From Davidsoniella eucalypti (Eukaryota; Ascomycota; Sordariomycetes; Microascales; Ceratocystidaceae), in the NCBI GenBank assembly GCA_004009845.1, contig RMBW01000054.1:62001-126000 (forward strand): a DNA stretch of 64,000 nt. Reading direction: 5' to 3'. This document shows, piece by piece, positions 10,419 to 20,502 of this stretch. Made by a program: the position numbers and the translations under genes. Position 1 is the first letter of the stretch, and every line of letters starts with the position of its first letter. The notes beneath the pieces were generated by a model. It was not told where the DNA came from. It saw nothing but the letters and a program-made list of their open reading frames with translations, and did not search any database.

Positions 10419-11996
10419 ATGATGCACGAGAACAAGATGCAATACTGTGCGCAAAAGGCCCCTGCTGGCTTAGCACCACGTATTATCATTCATGGCGGCG
10501 CCGGGAACATCACGCCGGGAAACATGCCCGAAGAAAGATACCGTGCCCATCGTGCAGCTCTACTTTCCATCGTGAGTAGCTTCTATTCGTATCCGCCGGC
10601 CCAATGCCGCTCTCTATGGCCTATCGACTAACACCAGTCCTAGGTCAGTCGCACTAGCCAGTACATGACTACTCCGGCTGCGGGCGGTAGCTTGCCGTCT
10701 GCCCTGCAAATTGCCGTGTTTGCCGTGTCACAGCTCGAGGACAACCCGCTGTTCAACAGCGGCCACGGTGCTGTATTCACGCGTGACGGCATCCAGGAGC
10801 TCGAGGCCTCGGTCATGGTTTCGCGAGGCTTCAACAAGCGCACTGTAGGCGTGCTGGGCCTCAGCCATGTCCGCAATCCCGTCAAGCTCGCCGCTACTAT
10901 CCTAGAGCATGGCGATGCTGACCTAGATCCATCAAGTGGCACTGCTGTCTCCGCGTCGGCTGGTCTTAATATCCCTTCTGCCCAAGGCCATACCATGTTT
11001 TACGGGCCAACTGCTGAGCAGCTAGCACGTACCTACGGCCTTGACATCGTTCCCAAGAACTACTTCTTCACTCAAAATCGCTGGGATGAGCACGTCCGCG
11101 GTCTACAGCGCGAGAAGGCTGGTCATGGCAGCGCTTCATTCAGCGAGAAAGAGTATATTCCCCAGGGAACATGCGGTGCGGTGGCTATGGATTCAGAGGG
11201 TGTTGTTTGTGCTGCCACTAGTACCGGTGGTCTGACGAATAAGTTGACAGGTCGATTGGGCGATACCCCGACTCCAGGCGCTGGTTTCTGGGCTGAAGAG
11301 TGGGAAGATGTGCCGACACATGCATCTCAGGTTCTTGGGTTGCCGAACCTCGGCACCCTCACTTCTTCGCCCCAGTTCATGTCGCTTCCAACAGGCGTCT
11401 CTCTATCAGGCAGTTTGCGCAGTTTGATTGCCGATTGTCTACCCACACCGTTCATGTATACACCTCTAGCCACGGGTGCCATTACTGATTCCACCAACAT
11501 TAATGGTCTAGGCGGCATCAGCGTCACTCGCAGCATGGGAACGTCTGGAACCGGCAACGGCGATTCATTCCTGCGTATTGGCGCCGGTCGTACAGTTGGT
11601 GCCCTAGCTCAGTTCCGTCCCATGCCGACTCAAGCAGCCATTAGCGCCGTGTCCGGCCGTGGCGGTAAACTAGAGCAGAGCGCAGGGGATCGCTTCGATC
11701 GCACAGGCGAGGGTCACGGTGGCATGATCGGTATCGAAAGCGTCATTGTACGTCGCGAGGGTGAGGTTGTGTTTTCCCAGGCTAAGATCGTGCAGGACCA
11801 CAACTGCGGTGGCATGTTCCGCGCCTGGATCGATGATGATGGTCAGGCCGTCGCGCGTATCTTTAGAGGAGAGCCTGAACTAGGTGATAGTATACATGAT
11901 ATGGAGATGGCAGCAGAGGATGTAGCGCGCTGGGCAAGCCCGAGCAATCAGAGCCCAATGATACGACTATCGGGATATCGCTGTAAGGATTATTAG
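10419..11996 (+). CDS. Threonine-type L-asparaginase / isoaspartyl peptidase (Ntn hydrolase)
   Basis: The exons are 10419-10571 and 10644-11996, with a 72-base phase 0 intron (ATC|GTGAGT, GACTAAC, CCTAG), giving 501 aa. This family is made as a precursor that cuts itself before a catalytic Thr and then hydrolyses L-asparagine or beta-aspartyl peptides. The N-terminal IIIHGGAGN and NPLFNSGHGAVFTRDG are classic alpha-subunit motifs. The autoproteolysis site is GTCGAVAMD with the nucleophile at about T227, followed by ATSTGGLTNKLTGRLGDTP. The later SGTGNGDSFLRIGAGRT motif is also typical. The product is longer than bacterial or plant enzymes (about 320 aa), as in fungal homologues, with extra segments between the GDTP motif and SGTGNGD. 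I see no signal peptide, so cytosolic action is likely. Confidence 0.9.
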
Positions 11997-14548
11997 CCTA
12001 CACATATACAGCTATCTAATCAACTACTACCTTTAGATTCTTGATTTCATCTCATATAAATATATGTTCATACACATTATATAATTGACAACCATAAGGA
12101 TACATGTACAGTCACCCTTAGGAAATTCCAAGCCTTGTCCCTGTGAGAGTTGTCGTGCATGAGAATCCCACCGGGCTGAATGAAACCAGGAAACCAGCAC
12201 TACAGAGGTCATTGATTCTTTATTCAGTAGCTGTGCCGTCAAACGCCCAACACCTCGTACGACTCGACGCTCATCGCTCCATTCAACACGCTTCCAATCG
12301 ACGATACGATAGCGTAGAGCTCTCCGTCGTTGTATCTACTTCTTCTGTTCCATGTCTTTTAGTGTATCTTGTAGAGTCCGAAGGGGGCATGTATTGCCAA
12401 TGGGATTTAACAGGTCGCGGTGTGAGATATGGAGATTCTCATGCTGTATTATGTCGGTCCCGTTGCTCGGCTGTTATTTTCAGGGGAGACACGGCTCTGA
12501 ATTTCCTAAGGGTTACTACACTATCACGAAATCATTCTTCTCTAAATACCAAAGACAGTTCAGTTATAGGGAAACCTAACTTCATGGTCTATAGTATATA
12601 CATACCACGGGCTATGAATGGCCATTTATGGTCATAAATAGAGAAATATGTAGCGGATGGTTTATCAAGACGAACGACACATTGAATCGTTGAACTGATT
12701 TGATTATATTTAACGTCTACCTAAATCACTGAGATTACTGGTTAAACGTGTAACCCTAACATATTCCGACATCGATAGACACCGTTTAGACAACATTTCG
12801 CATTCTTAGGACTTGCTCAGCTTATCAGGTCCGGGGTTCAATTCCCCGTGTCTCCATCTTATGATGTTTTATCACATGAGACACTTCTTATTGTCTAGAT
12901 CTGTTATTTTTTTCCTTTTGTTGAATGCTCATAATACAACCTGATGTAGCAAGTATGTATATATATTTACATTGTATTGAAATCCCGTCCCATATAATAG
13001 AAACAATGAATTGGCGTCAGTTCGTATCTAGATGCTGTAAATGTCTTATGTACATGAACTTTATCTAAGATCGAGTAGATTATCTATATGTGTGCGTCGG
13101 TATGAGGTCATGAGCACTGCGCAATTGTTTACGGGACTCATCATGACAATATTTCCCGAGAGAATAATCGTTGCTGCACAGCCTGCTGTCACCGCCACGT
13201 AAAATGATAGCTAGGGGGTGTTTCTCTCACAAGATCCCTTGATACACTGTATCCTATTCCTTTTTATACTCGACGCAGAAAGATGCGGCAAGCCCCGATG
13301 TTCGCTAGATTGCAAGCACTGTAGTATATGGAGATAACAAATCAAAAATGAAGATAGATACAATAGTTCCTTTACCGCTGCAGTATCAAAACGCTTCCGT
13401 CATTCTTGGATAGACGGATGGCAAAGTGCCATCGAGGCCAACCAATCCAGGGGCCAATGGGCTAATAATAGGCAATGCCATTCTTGGTAGTCTCGTGGTC
13501 CGTCGTACCAATCAGTCCAATAAATCTGGGTTTGTGAGGCATTTACGCTATCTCAATATCGATTGCTATATATACACTACATTTGCCGGTACAGCATATG
13601 TTGCTTGTGAATGACGCTTAGAGTATCACTGTGTGATAAGAGAACAAAAAGGAAAGAAAAAAAAGGCATGTAGCAACGGCGTCTGACATATTGATTTTGT
13701 CCTCGCTAAGAGCGCAATGCATGCCATTTCCATTCCACAAGGTGGTTCTACCTACCGTCGCCGTGTATTTATTGTGGTAGTAGAAACACCTAGCCATCAG
13801 AAGCTACGCAGTTGTGACACGTTTGCACCGACTGGACTCTGGTATGTCTCTCTTATACACGCATTTATCGTGCACAGATGCGGCTTTTCGGCCTGGCCAA
13901 TTAAGCAGTCATGTAGATGGGCGATCGAGGGCTAAGTGGACACGAGAAGGCTAGCCGAGAAGCAGAAGAAAAGAGAAAATAGATGTTGCTCATTGTAGTG
14001 CAGAAAAAAGCCCGATGAAGAATGCAGTAAGACATTACGGCGTGCCAGTTAGACAGATCTAGAAAGCCAAAAAAGGGTCAGGCGAACGTTGCTGAGATAG
14101 TCGAAGGCGGAGATAGAATCAAAGGGATAGAGATCTCAACATACCAAAACGCAAAGGCATGTGATATGTACGTAAGGTGGTCAGTAAGTAGCAGTAAGCA
14201 AGCTCTACCGCTACTACAGCAACAATGAATAATAAGAATATTGGATATCTTGAAGAGTAAGCTGTCCGGCTGAGGCACATACTGTGCTGCTCCCGCTGGC
14301 AAATATATGAACGCCGAGGTTGCCTCTTCTCCTGAGATCTTGTTCATTCATACACCCTTCTTTATCTACCTCATCCTCGCAGATCATTAGCTCCAGAAGT
14401 CTTTTTACCTGCAGTGTTCTCTCGACGATCTACAACTGTTATCTGGTTTTGTTTTCCATTCCTGTTTTATTTTGTGACATATTTCAACGTTTGCAACAAC
14501 CAAAGGCATCATCATCAAAGACACAACTTGCTCTTATAAGTTTTCACA
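11997..14548. other. 2.5-kb gene-free region upstream of the wall-protein gene
   Basis: No protein gene is visible. Open frames are short and unlike any family. It contains a telomere-like TAACCCTAAC at 12751-12760 and an orphan tRNA T-arm at 12832-12856. The final 170 bases before the ATG at 14549 are T/C-rich. A long upstream region would suit a regulated cell-wall gene, but that is an inference. Confidence 0.45.
12832..12856 (+). other. Orphan tRNA 3'-half-like element (T-arm plus acceptor strand)
   Basis: CGGGG-TTCAATT-CCCCG (12832-12848) is a perfect 5-bp T-stem with a canonical T-loop. It contains a B-box (GGTTCAATTCC, 12835-12845) and is followed by TGTCTCC and A, which would be the 3' acceptor strand and discriminator base. 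I could not find the matching GGAGACA, a D-arm or an anticodon arm within about 120 bases upstream, so this is not a complete tRNA by eye. A TTTT stretch follows at about 12867. It may be a tRNA relic, a TFIIIC site, or a tRNA with an unusual intron. Confidence 0.4.
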
Positions 14549-15665
14549 ATGAAGTTCTCAACTGCTGCCATGATCCTAGCCTCGGCGTCTCTGGGCAGCG
14601 CTCAGGTCGCGACTGCCAACGTCTCGTCCAAGGCTCCAGCTCCGTCTGGATGCGTGGCTTCGTTGGACTACCGCTTCAAGATTGCTGTGGCCAAGCCTTC
14701 GACTGTTACCAAGCGCGCTGTCGATTTGTCCTGTGATAACAGCGAACTGCTAGTGTTGTCGCTAAAGAACAGCGTGCTACACGATGCCGCCAACCGTACG
14801 GGCTACATCGCTTCCAACCACCAGTTCCAATTCGATGGCCCGCCCCAGAGTGGCTCTATCTACACTGCTGGGTTTTCGGTATGCCAGAACGGTAGCCTAG
14901 CGCTTGGCGGTAGCACGGTTTGGTACCAGTGCAAGTCAGGCAACTTTAGCAACTTGTATGATACCAACTGGGCAAAGCAATGCGAGCTTATCCATCTGAA
15001 TGTTATTGGATGCGACTCCAACGCCGCGACCGTCCAGCCCGGTAATGCTGCTGTGACTAATAGTCAAACCACAGTGACGACGACTGGCACCAATGGTGTG
15101 ACGGTCACCACTGCTGTACCTCTGCCTATATGTGAGATCGGTGACGGTAAGCCAAAATATACACAATGGACCAGACTTGCCACTCCATGTTTGCTAACGG
15201 ACCCATTTTGATACAGGTCAAATTCAAGCCCACACCACCCCCTGCGCCAGCGCACCTACTACGATTCGCAGCGGTACTCCAAGCAGCACAGCAACTAATG
15301 TGGTCTCGCAGAGTTCTGGTGTTATCATTGTACCTTCCAGCTCAACTGTTACTAGTGTCCTGCCGACCACTGTTACTCCTAGCTACCATACAGGCACCGG
15401 CTTAAGCACTAGTGTTGTCGGCACTGGCACCGGCATCAGCACCAGCACCGGCACTGGCACTGGCACTAGCACTAGCACTAGCACTAGCACTGGCACTGGC
15501 ACTGGCACTGGCACTGGCACTGGCACCAGCACCAGCACTAGCACTATTACAAGCACTAGCCATACTCCCTCGAACACTGTGCCCGTGACTAGCGGCGCCG
15601 GACAGAAGCGTGTTGCCCTGGGCATCGCCGCTGTGGTCGGTAGTGTTCTTGCTATGATGATCTAG
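14549..15665 (+). CDS. PIR-type four-cysteine domain on a Thr/Ser/Gly repeat stalk with GPI-anchor signal (cell-wall mannoprotein)
   Basis: The exons are 14549-15146 and 15217-15665, with a 70-base phase 1 intron (GACG|GTAAGC, GCTAAC, ACAG), giving 348 aa. The order is a signal peptide (about 1-19), a Kex2-like KR site at 55-56, and a PIR-like C-domain containing RTGYIASNHQFQFDGPPQ, YTAGFSVC and NGSLALGGS, with cysteines at about 62, 112, 128 and 145. A Thr/Ser-rich linker follows, then an alternating Gly-Thr/Ser-Thr repeat (about residues 267-310). The C-terminus is hydrophobic after a small-residue stretch (SGAGQ, then VALGIAAVVGSVLAMMI), which reads as a GPI attachment signal. PIR-family proteins bind beta-1,3-glucan and are secreted to the wall. 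In yeast the four-cysteine domain is C-terminal and there is no GPI signal, so this arrangement is different. Confidence 0.85.
15420..15546 (+). repeat. Coding hexamer minisatellite (GGCACT/AGCACT units)
   Basis: About 21 tandem six-base units, GGCAC(T/C) or AGCAC(T/C), encode Gly-Thr and Ser-Thr pairs in the stalk of the wall protein. Because the unit is six bases, unit gain or loss keeps the frame and changes stalk length only. Confidence 0.9.
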
Positions 15666-16328
15666 TTGCTTGGGAGGTCTGTGACGTTTGGTTTATTTGT
15701 GGACGCGGAGTCATGCAGGATGGTTGGTTGTATAACCCATATTTTCATGTGTCTGTTTTGTATAAGCTTGTTCGTTTCCTGAAGTCAGATTATGCTTCAC
15801 GCATGTTTATGTGGCGTTAATTTTCTAATATGTTGATAAATAATTTAATATTGAGTCTATGAGTCTACTATACAGATACTATCTGGTATCTATTCCACAC
15901 ATATAATGTAGTAAAGGCACGTGATAGTGGGTGATCCAGCTATAGAGTGTATTAAAAGCGGGGCATTTTCTTTTGGTTCAACGACCAAATCTTATCGAAA
16001 TTTTCCCGCTCTTGGAAGGCTTTACAACGGCCCGTTTTTTTGACATCATTATTTTGCTTTGCTTTGCTTTGCTTCATAGCCTTTTCATCATCTTGAGTGT
16101 AAGATATATTTCTGTTGGTGGTTTGGAGAAAAAAAAGTCTTGTTTTTTGTTTTGTTTTTCACGGGAATATATCGCAAAACTTCAGTGCTTTTCTTTCTAT
16201 TACTATTAGCCCACACCACGTCATAGGCTTACCAATCAACGAACCAGTCAATTGTTTAGCTTTCTTGTCTCTTTTGCTCGGCCTCTATCTCTTCGTCTCT
16301 CAAGCTTCACAACTACATTCTGCCCGCC
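15666..16328. promoter_or_regulatory. Upstream region of TIM17
   Basis: 663 bases between tandem genes. It holds an E-box CACGTG near 15918 (within GGCACGTGATAG) and a short TTTGC repeat at 16052-16074, about 260 bases before the TIM17 ATG. The last 100 bases are CT-rich. Confidence 0.45.
16052..16074 (+). repeat. TTTGC pentamer repeat
   Basis: Four or five consecutive TTTGC units lie in the TIM17 upstream region. The same pentamer, as GCAAA on the + strand, recurs upstream of the BYE1-like gene near 35010 and in an intron of the Zn2Cys6 gene near 19950. Confidence 0.7.
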
Positions 16329-16944
16329 ATGGATCACGGTCGCGAGCCTTGCCCTTGGGTTATCCTCAACGATTTTGGTGGTGCCTTTGCCATGGGTGTA
16401 CGTCCTTCTATAAAGCTCTACTAGGCAGCCTCTACGCCATACGTTTCCTATATACTAACTGGACGCTTCTTCCTCGCAGGCCATCGGAGGTACTATCTGG
16501 CACGGCGTCAAGGGATTCCGTAACTCCCCGGTCGGCGAGCGCCGTATTGGCGCCATCACAGCCATCAAGATGCGCGCGCCAGTGCTCGGCGGTAACTTTG
16601 GTGTCTGGGGCGGTCTCTTCTCGACATTCGACTGCGCTATCAAGGGTATTCGCAAGAAGGAGGACCCGTATAACGCCATCATCGCTGGCTTCTTCACTGG
16701 TGGCTCGCTGGCCGTCCGTGGTGGCTACAAGGCTATGCGTAACGGTGCTATTGGCTGTGCCGTTCTTCTCGGTGTCATCGAAGGCGTCGGTATCATGATG
16801 GGCAAGTACTTTGCCGGTGGTACTAAACTCGAGGTAAGAAGCTGAAAAAAAAGACGACAAGGTTGCGTATCTTGATTTCCATGTTGAAATGCTAATCATA
16901 ATGGTTCTTAGGCCCCGCCTATGCCCGAAAAGGCTCTGGCGTAA
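16329..16944 (+). CDS. TIM17: Mitochondrial import inner-membrane translocase subunit Tim17
   Basis: Three exons, 16329-16397, 16480-16833 and 16912-16944, both introns in phase 0, give 151 aa (yeast Tim17 is 158). It forms, with Tim23, the channel core of the TIM23 complex that imports presequence proteins into the matrix and inner membrane. Conserved marks are the N-terminal DHGREPCPWVILNDFGGAFA, then GGTIWHGVKGFRNSP, APVLGGNFGVWGGLFSTFDC and a glycine-rich third and fourth membrane span (IIAGFFTGGSLAVRGG, AIGCAVLLGVIEGVGI). The last exon is only ten codons plus stop (APPMPEKALA). Both introns have GT-AG ends (GTACGT and GTAAGA donors). It is a single-copy essential housekeeping gene in most fungi. 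Confidence 0.97.
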
Positions 16945-17952
16945 ATTTGATCTCCGAACCTAGCACTGACAACCCGATTACTGTTTTTCTCGGACTCTCT
17001 CCCCTCTCGAACTAACTGCAAGATGTATTCTTATGGTTGGTTCTTAAAACTCGCGCACTTCAATCTTCACTCCAACAAGATCTTGTTATAGCGCATTCTA
17101 GTCAAAAGGTCACACACGTCCTATCTCGTTTGTTCGATCTGGATGATCTGAACAGATCTTTTGACTCTGTACAACTCTTTATTACGTCTTTGGTTAGGCG
17201 TTCCTTTCTTATATTTGTTCTTCTTCTTCACTCTCGACTTTTCATCACCTCTTTCCATTTTCTTCAGCGTCCATACAGCAGCACTGGAGAATCCCTTGTA
17301 CATATAGATCTTTTTCCTTTTCTTCGTTCCCTCTTCTCTTTTTTATTAGCTCACTTTCGATGTTATCTAGCACACTTCCAACGGGAAGTTTGACCATATG
17401 TACTTGTATCAATGAAGTTCTTAGTACCTTTTTTTACAAACTTGAAAATGATTGGTTTTGATTTGGGCTCTCATCAGCCTTTGGCCGCTTGAATGAAACT
17501 TGATTTCCCTCTCATATATGAAATATCAACGAAGCATATGATGAACAAGTGGATATTGTGTGGATAATAAGTTGTGCAGTTTAGTCATTGGAGCAAAATT
17601 AGGTAAAACAAAACAATTCCAACCCAAGATATCAAACAATTCAGAGAAGCCAAGAAAAAAATACAAAGGACCAACTAACTATATGAAGGACAAGAACAGA
17701 AAATTAAAAAAAAATTATAATGAACACGAAACTTTGTAAGAGATCATCCCAAGCCAAACTCCGGTACGGCGTATATGCGTATGCCTATGCTGTGAAATAT
17801 AACGTAATAAAGAAAAAGAAGGGAATAAATAGAAACTTCATACAAGGAAGAAACAAGGAAAGAAAGAAGATTAGAAAAAAAGGGCCGTTGCAGTGACTTT
17901 TTCTTCAATCATAGAGTCGTCATATATCTCACCATAGCCCCTACTCTCTCTC
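16945..17952. other. Convergent 3' intergenic region, TIM17 / Zn2Cys6 gene
   Basis: About 1 kb between two converging 3' ends. It is AT-rich with A-rich runs near 17700 and 17875 and should hold both 3' UTRs. I see no gene or ncRNA. Confidence 0.5.
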
Positions 17953-20502
17953 CTATCTTTGCCGGTCAACTCGCATACGAGGATCAGCAGGACCCTGAAG
18001 TCCGTCACTCATCATGACAGCTCTCCAGAAGTCCTCGTCAAAGCCAAACTCCATGTGAAGAGCCTCAGCCATAGTGGCCATATCGATAGTCTGGGTGGGA
18101 TCAGCTTCCTTATTGGTTTTCGTCTGGTACCACTGTTTGAGCCAACGGAACTTAAAAGTGTACTTGAGTACGGCTGGCGAACCGTCGGCCAGGAAGCGTC
18201 GTCTCAGACGTAAATCTTGGACTGCTTCATCGGCCCGGACGAAGCGATCGGTGACGGCTTGGATGACCTCGATGAAGTCGATCTGACTGCGGGCAATAGA
18301 CGAGTCCCAGTCTGGGAAACTAGAGCCGATAAGCAGTTTGGTTGCTATGATCATGCAAAACGTCATATAGCTGTTGGTGGAGAAGGGACAGGCAGCCAAG
18401 GTGGTTGGTGGAATGGCAAGCCAGGCGCGGATGAAGTCCTGGACGCGGCGGAGGCAAGTCCAGAGCATCTCGGTACGGCGAAAGGCTTCATTAGAGGCCA
18501 TGGAGGTGTTGGCTATAGTGGGTGCAGTCATACTAATCACGGGCTCGTACATGCGGGCAACGGTGATGATGTATTGGGAAGCAATGAGGGCTACAGAAGG
18601 GTTGTCAGTGACTGAAAGAAGGCAGTAAGAATAGATAGTATACGATGAAGACTTACAGCTGTTTTTCACGGCTTCGGGGAAGCTGTTATACACAAAGTCG
18701 ATCTCGCGGTTGACGCTATTCACGGCAATGTCGATGGGCGACTGGAAGATGAACGAAGCACAGTCATCGACCTCTGGGTTAGGCAACACGGTATACACAC
18801 GGTCTGCCAGGCGCTGTAGGCGAATCGACGCAACCAGGTAGGGGTCGATGTCCGTCTCCGGCTTGCGCTCGATCAAGTCGACGCACTGAGACAGATACGT
18901 GGTGAAGTGGAAGGCATGCGCGCGCTTGAAGATGCTCGCGTAATGCGAGGCAATGAAGAAACTGCCGAGAGCAGCTCGCATCTCGTCGTAGCTGTGGTGT
19001 GTGCGGGGTCGTGCGCCGCTGCCGTTCTTGAGGCTGGCTAGCCAGGCATCGCCGAAGAGCGTGTTCGGGGCTACGCCGACAGAGCCGGGCACTCGCGATA
19101 GATTCAGATCGGCCACAAGCCCGGTCGCCAGCTGGACCAAGGTTGTCGCCTGATGCTCGATGTACAGGTGCAGATCGGCCCAGCCCAGATATACAACTAG
19201 CGCCTGTAGGAGCTCCAGCGACCGCTCACCGCGCACTACGACACGCTCGGCTATGGTTCGGTTGAACCACTCCTTCATGGCCAGCTGGGTAGCCGGCGTC
19301 TGCGCAGCCACAGCGTGCATGATGGCCCAGAAAAGCAGCGGCTTGGAGCTATACAAGGCATGGCTACCAAGGCCAGCCGGCAGCTGGACATACGGGAAGG
19401 TCGGGGCAAAGTGCGTCGCGTATACAGCCAGCAGTTCATCGGCACGGACCCAGGTCATGGTCTCGAAGCCAGCAACCACCTCGGGCACTGTGCCGCTGAA
19501 ATGCAACGGCTGTGGCGGGCCGTGGCTATGGGTGTGGCTATGTGTGTGGCTGAGGCCGTGGCTGAGGCTGAGGCTGAGGCCGTGGTCCTGGCCACCCTGA
19601 TGCGACGGATGGTCGACTAAGATGCTAGATAGCGCGCTGCGGGGCGGACTGCGGTCTCTGGCGCTCTTGGACGCAACCTCTGGCGCTAGAATCTGCGCTT
19701 CGGGCGTCCGGTTGTGTGCCGACATTGGCGATCCATCTTCCGATGCAGGGCCGGCTCCGGCGCCGGCTCCGGTGGACGAAGACGGGCCAGGCGTGGCTGA
19801 GGTGCTGACTCCTGCGGCGGCAGTTGTATGCTGCAGTTGCTGGCTGGCGGTGAGCAGACTGACGATGCCGTCGATCTTCTGCTCAAGCTGGGCAACACGG
19901 CTATATAGCAAGAGGGAAAGTGTGAGTAAGAGAGACAGAGATGGAGAGAAAGCAAGGCAAAGCAAAGCACACAGCATGGAATAACACTCACGTTGACTTG
20001 CCGCGCTTCTTGCGTCTGTGTCAGATGGTCAGTACTATATAACAGCACGGTTACGGTAGCGGGATATGTCAACTTACTGCATGGGAGTCGGCACAACACA
20101 TTGTATTCGCATACGGGCACACCTATTGCATCGCCAGGCTCCGGTTAGACAGGTTCTACTCTTACTACAAGATGGGCCTCTGTGTATGCGGTGTGACGTA
20201 GACAGGGCAGCTCTCAAGGCGGCCTTGCCGGTTGGCGGTGTAGCCACTGCACCACAAACTATACAGAGGGCTCCATGTAAGCCAACTTACCGAATACAGG
20301 CACCGGGTGTATCGGCGCCGTCTGGCCATCGACACTTCATCTTGAGCCGCGCACAGTTATGGCAGGCCCGTAGTTTGCGCGATATCGAGTCTGCTCCTCC
20401 CCCACTGCCGCCAATGCTGCTATGTGCGGACGTTTCAGCATGGGCAGCCATAGAGGCAGCGCCTTCCGATGGTGAGCCAGCTCCGCCGGGGCTTGTTTTC
20501 AT
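17953..20502 (-). CDS. Zn2Cys6 fungal-specific transcription factor
   Basis: The exons on the minus strand are 20502-20291, 20122-20078, 20015-19992 (24 bases) and 19900-17953, all joined in phase 2, giving 742 aa. A further GTAAGT...TTTCAG stretch at 18656-18612 is 45 bases, in frame and free of stops; if spliced, the product is 727 aa. The zinc cluster is split by intron 1: CHNCARLKMKC in exon 1 and CIRCARMRIQC across the junction, giving C-x2-C-x6-C and C-x2-C-x6-C halves. A basic linker (QRKKRGKST) leads into a short coiled coil (RVAQLEQKIDGIVSLL) for dimerisation. After a low-complexity Ser/His/Gly-rich stretch comes a helical fungal transcription-factor middle domain. The end (LHMEFGFDEDFWR) is acidic-aromatic and may activate. 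A Leu3-like identity is possible but unproven, and the targets are unknown. Confidence 0.88.

Noticed and set aside
12143..12637. 164-codon plus-strand open frame after the asparaginase gene.
   Set aside because: No motifs, no conserved feel, and it overlaps another frame of similar quality.
12731..12856. A full tRNA with intron, using GAGATTACTGGTTAAACG as the 5' half.
   Set aside because: The acceptor pairing has at least two mismatches and the A-box does not match the consensus.
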